From JBBSUQ01 sp964389755 (GTDB taxonomy: Bacteria > Bacteroidota > Bacteroidia > Flavobacteriales_D > Crocinitomicaceae): a stretch of 64,000 bases of DNA. The notes below the pieces were generated by a model. It was not told where the DNA came from and did no database searches. It saw nothing but the letters and a program-made list of their open reading frames with translations. Both the position numbers and the translations under genes were made by a program. The stretch covers positions 1 to 64,000 of the forward strand of contig CAYMEW010000017.1 in the NCBI GenBank assembly GCA_964389755.1, in the 5' to 3' direction. Position 1 is the first letter of the stretch. Each line of letters opens with the position of its first letter. Of the stretch, positions 1-8,663 are shown in pieces.

Positions 1-359
1 GGGAAAAAGTAGGATACAATAAACTCTATGTACAGCAAAACCATTCTTCCGAAGCCGCTTACCTACTTCATTCCACTGTCGCAAGTATCCCACGCGTACC
101 GCAACTGTATAGCACAAGTATAGCATCAGTATAGCACAAGTATAGATAGTGTATTGTTTGTACCTGTTTCAAACAATGTGTTAAAATAATCACGCCCTTC
201 TCGGGCTGTGTGACGCTCCCCACGCTCGCGGGAACAGAATTCTACAACAGCCAGTCTCAATTAGATCGCTCTTTTTTACCTAATAGTCTGAAATAAAGCA
301 ATTTAAATGATTAACTTGTTTCTGGAACGACTTTCGCCTTTTTCCTCGAAAAAACAAAC
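1..359. other. Non-coding stretch before the first gene
   Basis: I see no credible open reading frame here. The stretch holds one copy of a 71-bp repeat (112-182), whose second copy lies about 43 kb downstream, and then a GC-richer segment (about 190-245) without an obvious hairpin terminator. The last 100 bases are AT-rich and probably carry the promoter of the gene at 360, but no good TAnnTTTG box is visible. Confidence 0.6.
112..182. repeat. 71-bp dispersed repeat, copy 1
   Basis: The 71 bases are identical to 43401-43471. The left half is three head-to-tail 11-mers (AGCACAAGTAT, AGCATCAGTAT, AGCACAAGTAT). The right half has an 8-bp inverted repeat, ATTGTTTG (153-160) and CAAACAAT (170-177), around a 9-nt loop. 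No coding potential. Both copies are intergenic, which suggests a dispersed element family, but only two copies can be seen here. Confidence 0.9.
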
Positions 360-860
360 ATGGGAGAGACAAAGAATTTAACAGACAAAAAAGCAATTGA
401 CAAATTACGCGAACTCACGGAAGGTAAAACAACCATGTTCTGCACCTATACCGGTGAATACCGAATTCAGGCGCGACCAATGTCCACCAACAAAGTGGAT
501 GAGCAGGGCAATATCTGGTTCCTGAGCGATGCGCAGTCCCGCCAGAACGAACAGCTGCAGGCGCACAAATACGTCGATCTCCTGTATGCAAACTCCGATC
601 AGTCCTATTGTACCGTGAAGGGGGCTGCCGAAATCCTCCGCGATCAGGCTATTATCGATGAGTTGTGGAATCCTGTCGCTAAAGCGTGGTTTACCGAAGG
701 AAAGACCGATCCGCGCATTTCAGTGATCCGTGTTACTCCCTCGGAAGCGCATTACTGGGACACGAAATCCGGTAAATTCATAGCATTCCTCAAGATCGCA
801 GCTGCCGCAATTACGGGCAATCATGCGGAAGAAGGCGTGGAGGGCGACCTGAACGTTTAA
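360..860 (+). CDS. Pyridoxamine 5'-phosphate oxidase-like protein (general stress protein 26 type)
   Basis: 166 aa. It resembles the FMN-binding split-barrel family known from general stress protein 26. The N-terminal helix is followed by a barrel containing CTYTGEYRIQARPM and NIWFLSDAQSRQNEQL, the usual flavin-proximal segments, and the C-terminal part has the W...PRISVIRVTP strand typical of the subfamily. No signal peptide, so probably cytoplasmic. It stands alone and is closed by a strong terminator at 890-918. The exact reaction of this subfamily is not established, so the substrate is unknown. The ATG at 360 is the only plausible start. Confidence 0.85.
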   Translation: MGETKNLTDKKAIDKLRELTEGKTTMFCTYTGEYRIQARPMSTNKVDEQGNIWFLSDAQSRQNEQLQAHKYVDLLYANSDQSYCTVKGAAEILRDQAIIDELWNPVAKAWFTEGKTDPRISVIRVTPSEAHYWDTKSGKFIAFLKIAAAAITGNHAEEGVEGDLNV

Positions 861-889
861 GCAATTACATCTACATATATATACAGGGC

Positions 890-918
890 AGCAGGATTCT
901 TTGGAATCCTGCTTTTTT
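890..918 (+). terminator. Rho-independent terminator
   Basis: Perfect 10-bp stem, AGCAGGATTC (890-899) with GAATCCTGCT (904-913), loop TTTG, then a T run. It lies 30 nt after the stop of the stress-protein gene. Confidence 0.9.
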
Positions 919-1031
919 ATGCGCTTTTTTATGCTGCGTGTTCCGAAGAATAGTTCCGGTTTCAAAAGGAAAACGGCGGTTTTGAGGGCGCTGTAAGACC
1001 CTCAGGAAAACAAGTTTACGAGCGATCATTT

Positions 1032-1062
1032 TTTGGTATGTGTCTAAAATTAATTACATTTA
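1032..1062 (+). promoter_or_regulatory. Bacteroidota-type promoter of the C25 protease gene
   Basis: TTTG at 1032-1035, exactly 19 nt, then TACATTTA at 1055-1062. This matches the Bacteroidota housekeeping pattern TTTG-N19-TAnnTTTG except for the final base. It lies 23 nt before the chosen ATG at 1086. Confidence 0.75.
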
Positions 1063-1085
1063 ACCACCATGTTAAAAACCAGATT

Positions 1086-3338
1086 ATGAAAATGAAAACA
1101 CTTCTGCTTGCCGGAACAGTGATTCTGTCCGCGGGTTTACGTGCCCAGGACTTCGAACTGATCTCCGGCGATCCTGCCTCGCTGATCTTTGAACACCATT
1201 TTACCCAGAAAACATTTGCAATTACTCCGATCAACGGAAGCGATTTCGTTAGCTTCGGGAAGTCATTTCCGGTAACGACGAAAGATGCCGGTGCTCCCGA
1301 GTTGCCCATGTTCTCCGAGTCGGTCATCATTCCGGGTAAAGGCGACGTTTCCCTCGAGATCCTTTTCGACGGTTTCTACGAGATCCCCAACGTACAGGTT
1401 GCCCCCTCCAAAGGAAGCCTGAAAAGAAATGTAGACCCGCAAAACGTACCGTATACCTTCGGTGACGTTTACCAGCAGGATGCATTCTATCCGGCGGCAC
1501 CGGCGCGCCTGAACGATCCCTTCGTGATACGCAACACGCGTGGAGTAACCGTTACATGCTATCCGTACCAGTACAATCCGCATACGAAGACCCTGCGCGT
1601 GTACCAGAACCTGCGCGTAAAAGTGGTGACAGGTTCGCAAAAAGGCCTGAACGAAGTGTCTGAACGGTCCGAAACAAGTGAGATCTTCCGCACCATTTAT
1701 GCGAATCATTTTCTCAACGGGAGCAACCCGGATCAGGCCAAGTACACGCCGCATACCGAGGCCGGGCAAATGCTCGTGATCACTTCGCCGAACTTTACAG
1801 CTAATATCGAAGATTTGGTGGACTGGAAAACGCGCAAAGGAATCAAAACCACGGTGGTTACAACCACGGAAACCGGGATGAGCGACAGCCAGATTAAAAG
1901 TTATGTGTCTGATTTCTACAGCTCAAACCCGGACCTCGTGTTCGTGTTGCTCGTGGGAGACCACGCGGACGTTCCGAGTCACAGCTACGGAAATTCCGGC
2001 GGGGAAGAATTGTGGAGCGATTCCTATTACGGACAGCTTTCAGGCGGTGCCAACGACTATTACCCCGAAGCTTTCGTGGGAAGAATTTCCGGGAACAGCA
2101 GTCAGATCAGTTCGCAGGTCGCAAAGATCCTCGAATACGAAACAAATCCCGCACCGGGCGACTGGATGACCAACGCCATCGGGCTCGGTTCGGGTGAGGG
2201 AAGTGGTTATGGTGACGACGGAGAAGCCGACTGGCAACACCTGCGCAACATCCGTACCCAGCTTGTCGGATTCGGATACAACGAAGTCTATGAATTTTAC
2301 GATGGTTCGCGTGGGGGAGAAGACGCTTCCGGCGATCCGAACTCGGCCATTATCCTTCCGGCTGTAAATGCCGGCGTGGGACTCTTTAATTACACCGGGC
2401 ATGGCGCTCAAAACCTGTGCGTAACGGGGAATTTCAGTTCTTCACACATCAATTCGGCGATCAATAACGGGAAATACCCCTTTGTAATTTCGGTTGCCTG
2501 CAACAACGGTACCTTTACTTCCGGGACCTGTATCTCCGAAGTATGGATGAACGCTACCAATGCCGGAACTCCATCCGGTTCCATCGCCGCCTGCGGCTCT
2601 TCGATCCTGATGGCCTGGGCCGAACCGATGCAAACACAGGATGAACTAGCAGCCATTATTGCAGAAGCTTATGTCAACAATCACAAAGCAACGCTCGGCG
2701 GAATATTCTACAACGCGCAAATGAGCATGCTCGAACAGTACAACAACGGAAGTGCCCGCGAAGTGATGCAGACCTGGGTAATGTTCGGTGATCCTTCAGT
2801 GGAATTCCGAAACAAAATGACCCAGAACCTCACCGCAAACCACGTGGGCTGGATGCCGCAAACCGAAACTGCTGTGGATGTAAACTGCAACACCGAAGGC
2901 GCAGATGTGGCACTCGTTCAGGACGGAGAGATCCTCGGAACGGCACAGGTGAGCGGGGGTGTGGCACACTTTACGGGACTCAGTCTCGCAACCAATTCAC
3001 CGGTATACGTAACTGCTTCAAAGCAAAATTACAAGCCCTACCAGGGATACATCATCATCGGTAACGGAACGGCGTCACTGGATGAACAGGCCGTAAAAGA
3101 CCTGCAGGTATTCCCGAACCCGGCGAAGGACTTCGTTCGGATTCGTTTTGAGAACCGCTCCGGTTCGGCTCGTGTCACTTTGAACGATGCTCAGGGGAAA
3201 GTCCTGAAAAGCGTAACGGCAAGTGGCAACGGACAAACTACAATGCAGCTGGATCTGGACAATGTCGGGCAGGGAATTTATTTCCTCAACGTCACGGATG
3301 GCGCTTACCATTCGGTCGAAAAACTTGTAATACGTTAA
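1086..3338 (+). CDS. Gingipain-like C25 cysteine peptidase with T9SS sorting domain
   Basis: 750 aa. Secreted peptidase of the C25 (gingipain) family, probably exported by the Sec route and then T9SS to the surface or medium. From the N terminus: signal peptide (1-20, ending LRAQ), propeptide-like region to about 215, catalytic domain about 220-585 with His439 in NYTGHGAQ and Cys472 in SVACNNG, an immunoglobulin-like segment, and a C-terminal type A sorting domain beginning VFPNPAKD and ending GIYFLNV. ATG 1086 was chosen because the frame extends upstream to 1038 but a signal peptide begins only at 1086 and the promoter (1032-1062) would overlap the longer form. A terminator follows at 3361. 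Substrate specificity cannot be read from the sequence. Confidence 0.9.
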   Translation: MKMKTLLLAGTVILSAGLRAQDFELISGDPASLIFEHHFTQKTFAITPINGSDFVSFGKSFPVTTKDAGAPELPMFSESVIIPGKGDVSLEILFDGFYEIPNVQVAPSKGSLKRNVDPQNVPYTFGDVYQQDAFYPAAPARLNDPFVIRNTRGVTVTCYPYQYNPHTKTLRVYQNLRVKVVTGSQKGLNEVSERSETSEIFRTIYANHFLNGSNPDQAKYTPHTEAGQMLVITSPNFTANIEDLVDWKTRKGIKTTVVTTTETGMSDSQIKSYVSDFYSSNPDLVFVLLVGDHADVPSHSYGNSGGEELWSDSYYGQLSGGANDYYPEAFVGRISGNSSQISSQVAKILEYETNPAPGDWMTNAIGLGSGEGSGYGDDGEADWQHLRNIRTQLVGFGYNEVYEFYDGSRGGEDASGDPNSAIILPAVNAGVGLFNYTGHGAQNLCVTGNFSSSHINSAINNGKYPFVISVACNNGTFTSGTCISEVWMNATNAGTPSGSIAACGSSILMAWAEPMQTQDELAAIIAEAYVNNHKATLGGIFYNAQMSMLEQYNNGSAREVMQTWVMFGDPSVEFRNKMTQNLTANHVGWMPQTETAVDVNCNTEGADVALVQDGEILGTAQVSGGVAHFTGLSLATNSPVYVTASKQNYKPYQGYIIIGNGTASLDEQAVKDLQVFPNPAKDFVRIRFENRSGSARVTLNDAQGKVLKSVTASGNGQTTMQLDLDNVGQGIYFLNVTDGAYHSVEKLVIR

Positions 3339-3360
3339 TAAAGAATTGAATCTAGTACAA

Positions 3361-3392
3361 ACGGTTCCTGCATTGCGGGGACCGTTTTTTTT
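3361..3392 (+). terminator. Rho-independent terminator
   Basis: ACGGTTCC (3361-3368) pairs with GGGACCGT (3378-3385, one G-T pair), followed by eight T residues. It closes the C25 peptidase gene. Confidence 0.85.
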
Positions 3393-3467
3393 ATATATTT
3401 ACCACAGCCGAAACCTGATCACCGATAAAAGCATCGGTTTTCGGAATAGTTAACTTAAATTTTACGT

Positions 3468-3962
3468 ATGAAAAAACTGATGTTTATGGCAGCTGCCCTG
3501 CTGCTTGGAAGTGTGGCCTGGTGCCAGGAATTTGAAGTACCTGAAAATTACAGCCTGAAAAAAGCCTCCGATTACGAAGAACACAAAGAAGACGTGATCG
3601 CTGCCGTCCACTGGCTCGAAAACACACCTGCCGGCGAACAGGAAAGCAAGCGAAAAGAAGTGAACGCATTCGTAATTACCTACGTTACCGGCGCACCGGA
3701 TGTCTCAGTTATGATCTCCGAGAAGATCGTAACGTTCATGGATTGTCCGGATTGCCTGGTATTGTTCATGGGAGGATGGACCGTTTACGCACTCGAAAAC
3801 GGGGATGACCCCGTGAAGGGAGCGATGGCCGGCCTGGATGCTGTCATGAATTATTACGAAGCCAATAAAGCGGTTCTCGGGAAAAACAAGAATATCGAAA
3901 AGTTCATACGCCTTCGGGATAAGGGAGAACTTGAAAGTTATGTCCGCGAAAACCTCAAATAA
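3468..3962 (+). CDS. Conserved secreted protein of unknown function
   Basis: 164 aa. Signal peptide MKKLMFMAAALLLGSVAWCQ, then a soluble, mostly helical domain with a CPDC pair (about residues 89-92) and a GGWTVYAL segment. I do not recognise a named family. It is monocistronic: the preceding gene ends in a terminator and another follows at 3995. A TAAATTTT box (3456-3463) sits only 4 nt before the ATG, which would give an almost leaderless message. A small hairpin, ACCGAT/ATCGGT (3421-3438), lies just upstream. Most likely periplasmic; no catalytic motif can be seen. Confidence 0.75.
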   Translation: MKKLMFMAAALLLGSVAWCQEFEVPENYSLKKASDYEEHKEDVIAAVHWLENTPAGEQESKRKEVNAFVITYVTGAPDVSVMISEKIVTFMDCPDCLVLFMGGWTVYALENGDDPVKGAMAGLDAVMNYYEANKAVLGKNKNIEKFIRLRDKGELESYVRENLK

Positions 3963-3994
3963 CAAGCGTTAAACGGCCATATTACCCATAGACG

Positions 3995-4023
3995 AAAGGA
4001 GTTCGGAAAGAACTCCTTTTTTT
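3995..4023 (+). terminator. Rho-independent terminator
   Basis: AAAGGAGTTC (3995-4004) pairs perfectly with GAACTCCTTT (4010-4019) around GGAAA, followed by a T run. It closes the gene ending at 3962. Confidence 0.9.
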
Positions 4024-4081
4024 CATCGTATAAACTGCATATATCGGAGCTTCCGGCGATATTCCGTAAATTCGTGCCGCT

Positions 4082-4651
4082 ATGACAAAAGCCTCTTTTG
4101 ATACCGAATTTCGCGGTGAACACTTTACGGATGAACTTCCGTCCGGTGAATTTGACAATTGCCGCTTCGTGCAATGTAGTTTTGCAGGTGCCGATCTTTC
4201 ACAATGCATATTTACCGATTGCGAGTTCTCGGAGTGTGACCTGAGCCTCGTCAAAATGAGAAACACCGCTTTCCGGAATGTGCGTTTCGACGATTGCAAA
4301 CTGCTCGGGCTTCATTTTGACGGCTGCAATCCGTTCCTGCTCGAACTTTACTTCAACTCCTGCGTGCTGAACCTGTCTTCCTTTTACCGCTGCACGCTTA
4401 AAAAATCGTTATTCAACGACTGTCGCCTGCAGGAAGTCGATTTTACGGAAGCCATACTTCCCGGAAGCACATTTACACAGGCAGACCTGTCGGGAGCGGT
4501 ATTTGAACAAACCAATCTCGAACAATGTGACTTTCGCAAGGCCCTCAACTACCGCATCGACCCGGAGAGGAATAAGATTCGCGGTGCACGCTTTTCAGCC
4601 GACGGACTATCGGGCTTACTCGAAAAATACCGCCTCCGGATTGAACCGTAG
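4082..4651 (+). CDS. Pentapeptide-repeat protein
   Basis: 189 aa. Nearly the whole chain is built of five-residue repeats of the A(D/N)LxX type with F or L at the centre (for example FDNCRFVQCSF, GADLSQCIFTDCEF, EVDFTEAIL, QADLSGAVFEQTNL), which fold into a right-handed quadrilateral beta helix. Cysteines are unusually frequent. Some relatives (Qnr, MfpA) mimic DNA and protect gyrase; others have no known role, and nothing here proves a gyrase function. No signal peptide. A TAAATTCG box (4067-4074) lies 7 nt before the ATG, so the leader is very short. Confidence 0.88.
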   Translation: MTKASFDTEFRGEHFTDELPSGEFDNCRFVQCSFAGADLSQCIFTDCEFSECDLSLVKMRNTAFRNVRFDDCKLLGLHFDGCNPFLLELYFNSCVLNLSSFYRCTLKKSLFNDCRLQEVDFTEAILPGSTFTQADLSGAVFEQTNLEQCDFRKALNYRIDPERNKIRGARFSADGLSGLLEKYRLRIEP

Positions 4652-4678
4652 CGCGGGGCATTTTCATACCTTTACAGC

Positions 4679-5338
4679 ATGAAGTGGTCCCTTTTTTATC
4701 TGCTTGCCGGTGTGCTGCTGGTCTCCTGTTCTGCGGAACCGCCCAAAGAAACGGTGCGTCTGGATGAGATCATCAAACGCTCCGATACTTATCGCGAGGG
4801 CCAATCCGATACGAGTGTCGTACGTGAAGTACAAGATTACGACCGGCTCAGTGCTTCCTTAAAAAATTTACTGGACAGTTTACAGGTAAAACCGGGAGAC
4901 CTGCGACTTCTGGACACCCTTCTTTTTGCAGACCGCTTCGGGGCAGACACGACCGTGAAACTCCGTTGGACCGGTCAGTCCGGTGAAAGTAGCTTGTATT
5001 ACTGGGAATTTGCGGACAGCAATAAAGTAAAAAACGCTTTTTTTAACTGGCTCGATTGCTTCGGACCGGATTGCACATCACACCGACTTTACGAGAACAG
5101 CCGGCTCGACAAACGCTTTACGGCAATCTGGGTAGGTTCACAAAGTATGTACCTGTTCCAAACGCAGGATAACTCCCGTTTTTCGGCAGATGCAATCGAA
5201 CAATGTCTGAAATCGCTTTCCCCGGATGAATTGTGGTTGTATCGCGTGCGTCAGCCCGCACGAAGTACAATGCGCTGGTATGAAACGGGGGAGGACGGCA
5301 AACTGAAATTAATCCAAAAGAAACATGAAAATAGTTAA
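4679..5338 (+). CDS. Lipoprotein of unknown function
   Basis: 219 aa. N-terminal lipobox LVSC (Cys17) after a short hydrophobic segment marks an exported lipoprotein. The mature part is acidic, with a mixed alpha/beta domain and a cysteine pair (CFGPDC). No family recognised. The 3' end overlaps the next gene by 14 nt, so the two are probably co-transcribed and translationally coupled. A TACCTTTA box (4667-4674) sits 4 nt before the ATG, suggesting its own leaderless promoter. Confidence 0.75.
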   Translation: MKWSLFYLLAGVLLVSCSAEPPKETVRLDEIIKRSDTYREGQSDTSVVREVQDYDRLSASLKNLLDSLQVKPGDLRLLDTLLFADRFGADTTVKLRWTGQSGESSLYYWEFADSNKVKNAFFNWLDCFGPDCTSHRLYENSRLDKRFTAIWVGSQSMYLFQTQDNSRFSADAIEQCLKSLSPDELWLYRVRQPARSTMRWYETGEDGKLKLIQKKHENS

Positions 5339-5657
5339 CAGGGGATTCCTCCTTATTCGTCCCAAACAGGCCTTTGCCGACTGGGCAAACCAGTTCGACC
5401 TCGATTTTGAAGTTGAGATCGATGACCTTACAGAAGCCGGGGTGTACCTCGTGGAAGAAGATTTCATGGAAGCCGAATTACTGCTCGAACAGAATTTCAA
5501 AAAGATCTTCGAAGCGGAGTTGAGTCAAATTACCGAAGAAGAAACCGACTGGCCCGAACAACGGACCATTTCCGTATTCGAAGAGTGGTTTGACTGGGAA
5601 GCCGGCACTACCGTACTCGACCTCGAAAAGAACGATCTGAAGGTCTACAGGGACTGA
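5325..5657 (+). CDS. Small acidic conserved protein, unknown function
   Basis: 110 aa, cytoplasmic, very acidic (many Glu and Asp), rich in Trp and Phe (FADWANQF, FEEWFDWEAG). The pattern fits a compact alpha/beta protein, but I recognise no family. It begins inside the end of the lipoprotein gene (14-nt overlap) and its last 13 bases overlap the convergent CYTH gene. Coding is supported by the tight packing and by codon use like its neighbours. Confidence 0.7.
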   Translation: MKIVNRGFLLIRPKQAFADWANQFDLDFEVEIDDLTEAGVYLVEEDFMEAELLLEQNFKKIFEAELSQITEEETDWPEQRTISVFEEWFDWEAGTTVLDLEKNDLKVYRD

Positions 5658-6109
5658 AGTGAATCGAGTTCGATCAGTATGGCATTGAAATAACGCGGGT
5701 CCTCCGAAACTTCCCGGCCGACAAAATCCGGTTTTTCAAACGCTTCATCCGCCGCTTCCAGTTCGATCTCAGCCAGGATCAGGCCGCTGAGTTTTCCGTG
5801 AAATACGTCTACTTCCCAGGTGTGTTTTCCCATGGGAATGCAATAACGTTCTTTTTCAATGCGTCGCGGACAGAAAAGTTCCAGCATGCGCTTTCCCTCT
5901 TCCGTCGGAATGGCGTATTCAAACTCTTCACGCGCAATGCCTTTTGTCTGCCCTTTGATCGTCAGATAAGCTTTATCACCGCGAATGCGGACACGTACGG
6001 TCACTTCCTTCGTATTGTGGATAAAACCCTGTGCGATGAATTCCGGTTCGGGCTTTGAAAAACGTGCCCAGGCCTCGTGATCTGCCAAAAACTTCCGTTC
6101 GATCTCCAT
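5645..6109 (-). CDS. CYTH domain protein (triphosphate tunnel metalloenzyme)
   Basis: 154 aa, the usual length of stand-alone bacterial CYTH proteins. It begins with the diagnostic ExExK motif (EIERKFL, residues 2-8) and carries the alternating charged tunnel residues VRVRIRGDKAYLTIK, REEFEYAIP and WEVDVFHG. The family hydrolyses inorganic triphosphate or forms cyclic AMP with divalent metal; small members like this are mostly tripolyphosphatases, so that is the likelier activity. Cytoplasmic. A TACTTTTG box (6121-6114) lies 4 nt before the start codon, suggesting a leaderless transcript. Confidence 0.88.
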   Translation of the reverse strand: MEIERKFLADHEAWARFSKPEPEFIAQGFIHNTKEVTVRVRIRGDKAYLTIKGQTKGIAREEFEYAIPTEEGKRMLELFCPRRIEKERYCIPMGKHTWEVDVFHGKLSGLILAEIELEAADEAFEKPDFVGREVSEDPRYFNAILIELDSLQSL

Positions 6110-6194
6110 GGTTCAAAAGTACGAAAGATCCGTTTCCCTCCGGCGGCCTGCAATAAACGAGTTCATTTCGGAGTTATAAGTAGAAATGCCTATC

Positions 6195-6332
6195 ATGAAA
6201 ATGCATCGATTTCTGTTTATTATCAGTGTTTTGGGTATTCTTGCCGGAACAATCACTTCGTGTGCGAGCGCACGCAACGGACGCAAATGCGACGGTCGTA
6301 AAGCGACAAAAACGCCCATGGGAAATATGTAA
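6195..6332 (+). CDS. 45-aa mini lipoprotein
   Basis: 45 aa. The frame from ATG 6195 to TAA 6330-6332 encodes a hydrophobic N terminus (HRFLFIISVLGILAGTI) ending in the lipobox TSC (Cys23), then a short, strongly basic tail with one more cysteine (NGRKCDGRKATK). This layout, an export signal plus about 20 basic residues, is that of the tiny lipoproteins common in Bacteroidota genomes and often missed by gene callers. It lies between the CYTH gene and the convergent PrsW-like gene, ending 5 nt from the stop of the latter. Function unknown. Confidence 0.7.
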   Translation: MKMHRFLFIISVLGILAGTITSCASARNGRKCDGRKATKTPMGNM

Positions 6333-6337
6333 TGCCC

Positions 6338-8416
6338 TCAGATCGGTCGCGCATACACTTTTCCGACGTACCGCAATTCACGCATCCTGAACGCAAAACG
6401 TTCGAGCATTTTTTCATTCGGAATCAGCAGCATCAATATTTCGACCTTATCATCCGTTAAATCCCGCTCTAGAGATGCCTGGCGAATAATAACGGTATCG
6501 CGTACCATTCCGCCGAAATGAACGTCCTGGTTCAACCTGAAAACATAGAAATGTTCTTCGCCGTCTATCGATACGGGGTAGAGGCAGCGTCCGCTGACCG
6601 GGAATTGTGCGCCGAGATAACGATTACTTTTGGACATGAAAAGGCGTAGTTCCGTTCCCTGGTAATCGCGGTAGCCGGTGGTCGAACCGTCATATTCATC
6701 CTCATCATACCGATTCGAGAAAAAAGGGTGTGTGAAATTCGGAAAGCGAAAATTCCGGTTTCTTTTGAACAGCGGCCTCCATTCGCCCTGCTGGATCCGG
6801 ATACTCGATACGAGCCAGGTCACGTAAAAGGCAAAGAACAGGATCCGGTTAAAGTTGCCGTACAGGCTTTTATTCGCATCGTCCGCTCCGTACTCGGCAG
6901 TCATCATGACATAACTCAGCATAATAGCTCCCAGTATGCCGTACATCAGGATGCGGAGGTTGTTTTCCTGTCCGAATTGTAGTTTCGGGTTGAAAAAAGC
7001 GGAATTGTTCACGGCGTTGTTCTTCATTACGAACCAAAGGTGTAATGTGAGCAGGAAAAAGAGTATCGTTATAAAACCGTAGTTTTCGACAGCGCTGCTG
7101 AGCAGCCAAAAATCATAGAAACCGTGCGCCAGGCAGGCCACGAAGAAAGCCAGTACCGGTGTCAGTCGTTTCCAGAGTTGCTTTTTGAAGCGAAAACGGG
7201 CAAGGATAAAGCCGTATGCAACAATGCTGGCGTCCATCATGTGACTCGTTACGGCCATCAGGAAACGTGTTACAATGTTCCCGGATTTCTCAAGGTACAT
7301 CCAGTTTTCGGCAAATGCAAATCCGAGTGCGGCGGCGGAAGCGTAGAGAATGTAATCGTACGGCTCTTTGAACTTGCGGGCGAGTAAGCCGAAAATGATC
7401 CAGGGGAGGAATTTTACCAGTTCTTCGTTCAGGCCGATCACGAAGGTGCAATACAGAAAATCGTTGACCGCGTCGCCATTGAGACCAACCTGGAGTGTGT
7501 ATGTGTCAAAATCGTAAAGGGGAAGACACAAAAAGGTACAGAGCGTACCGAGTATGAATACGAAGATCAGATCGCGCCAGCGTTCCGGTCTGAAAATATC
7601 CATGTTGCGGATATAATACAGCCAGACAGCCGAAATAACCAGCGCTGCGAAGAACGGCATCCAGCTTACGGAGAATATACGACCTTCCGCAATTGTTTCG
7701 AGGTAATAAAGGATGTCGCCCTGGTGGTAGAAATACGTTCTTCGAAAAGTTACCGGCAAATGTGCTCGGATATTCGGTGCGGTAACGTATGCATGCAATT
7801 GCTCGGAATCACGGGCGTAAACCTCGAGCAGTCGCAGGTAAGACTTATCGAAGTACGGACGTTTCCCGAGCGTTTTGTGATATGCAGCGGCCGCTTTTTG
7901 AAATTCACCCTGCTGTTGAAAATACTTTCCCTCCAGGAAACCCAGGTAGGCGTTTTCCGGAAAACTACGACGCAGACTATCCAGGTACAAAACAGATAAT
8001 TCAGACTCATTGCAACTGATTGCGGCATACGTATTCATCGCGAGTCGCGTCTCCGGCCCGGGCGCAAAGTCGTCGCTGATGTGGTACGGACAAAAGGAAG
8101 AATACTGCTGTTTGTAGAGGTCGATATACCGGAATTGTACCGGGAGACTATCTGGACTCAACCTTCGGAGCAGATCGAACACATGGTATTCGGCATAGGT
8201 TCCGGGCTCCTGCTTACTGATCAGTTTTTGCAGTTCCGGGATGGGGTAGCGCCGATCGGGAATCAGGTTTGAAAGCACGATGATCGTCCCGATGCAGACA
8301 AAGTAAACGATAAAGAGGTTCCTGACGATTTTATTGCGCATATCCCGGAATCGGCGAATCGTTGGGAATAGCATGGCGCCAAAGAAAAAGGTTAGATAGA
8401 TTACCACAGTCCACAT
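6338..8416 (-). CDS. PrsW-family intramembrane metalloprotease with TPR-like N-terminal region
   Basis: 692 aa. The central membrane domain carries the PrsW signatures: NEE (Glu331-Glu332, in GLNEELVKF), FAFAENWMY, SHMMDASIVAYGF and ACLAHGFYDFW, which supply the proposed metal ligands. PrsW cleaves an anti-sigma factor in Bacillus; no anti-sigma gene is nearby. This protein is far longer than the roughly 220-aa Bacillus enzyme: an N-terminal helix, an extracytoplasmic TPR-like segment (about 140-220), seven or more membrane helices (about 245-540) and a C-terminal beta-rich region of about 150 residues. A TACTTTTG box (8428-8421) stands 4 nt before the ATG. Confidence 0.87.
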   Translation of the reverse strand: MWTVVIYLTFFFGAMLFPTIRRFRDMRNKIVRNLFIVYFVCIGTIIVLSNLIPDRRYPIPELQKLISKQEPGTYAEYHVFDLLRRLSPDSLPVQFRYIDLYKQQYSSFCPYHISDDFAPGPETRLAMNTYAAISCNESELSVLYLDSLRRSFPENAYLGFLEGKYFQQQGEFQKAAAAYHKTLGKRPYFDKSYLRLLEVYARDSEQLHAYVTAPNIRAHLPVTFRRTYFYHQGDILYYLETIAEGRIFSVSWMPFFAALVISAVWLYYIRNMDIFRPERWRDLIFVFILGTLCTFLCLPLYDFDTYTLQVGLNGDAVNDFLYCTFVIGLNEELVKFLPWIIFGLLARKFKEPYDYILYASAAALGFAFAENWMYLEKSGNIVTRFLMAVTSHMMDASIVAYGFILARFRFKKQLWKRLTPVLAFFVACLAHGFYDFWLLSSAVENYGFITILFFLLTLHLWFVMKNNAVNNSAFFNPKLQFGQENNLRILMYGILGAIMLSYVMMTAEYGADDANKSLYGNFNRILFFAFYVTWLVSSIRIQQGEWRPLFKRNRNFRFPNFTHPFFSNRYDEDEYDGSTTGYRDYQGTELRLFMSKSNRYLGAQFPVSGRCLYPVSIDGEEHFYVFRLNQDVHFGGMVRDTVIIRQASLERDLTDDKVEILMLLIPNEKMLERFAFRMRELRYVGKVYARPI

Positions 8417-8612
8417 GCTTCAAAAGTACAAATTCCTGTCGTACAGAGCGTGCTCTCGAAAATTTACCAACTCCGGGGAGGAATACCTCGTTATTAAGAA
8501 GGTGGAGGCCGCGGAAATCCGGCAATAGATCGGTAGAAGCACGAATATGTTCATCCACAGTTAGTATTTAATAAAAAGATTGTTAAATAGTGAAATACTT
8601 AAAAACATTTTG

Positions 8613-8620
8613 TACTTTCG
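8613..8620 (+). promoter_or_regulatory. Candidate -7 box of the outer-membrane barrel gene
   Basis: TACTTTCG, a frequent variant of TAnnTTTG, 43 nt before the start at 8664. No clear TTTG is found 19 nt upstream, so the call rests on the -7 box alone. Confidence 0.4.
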
Positions 8621-8663
8621 TTGCGTATTTCAATACAATTATTTACTTAAGAGTAAAGTGTTT

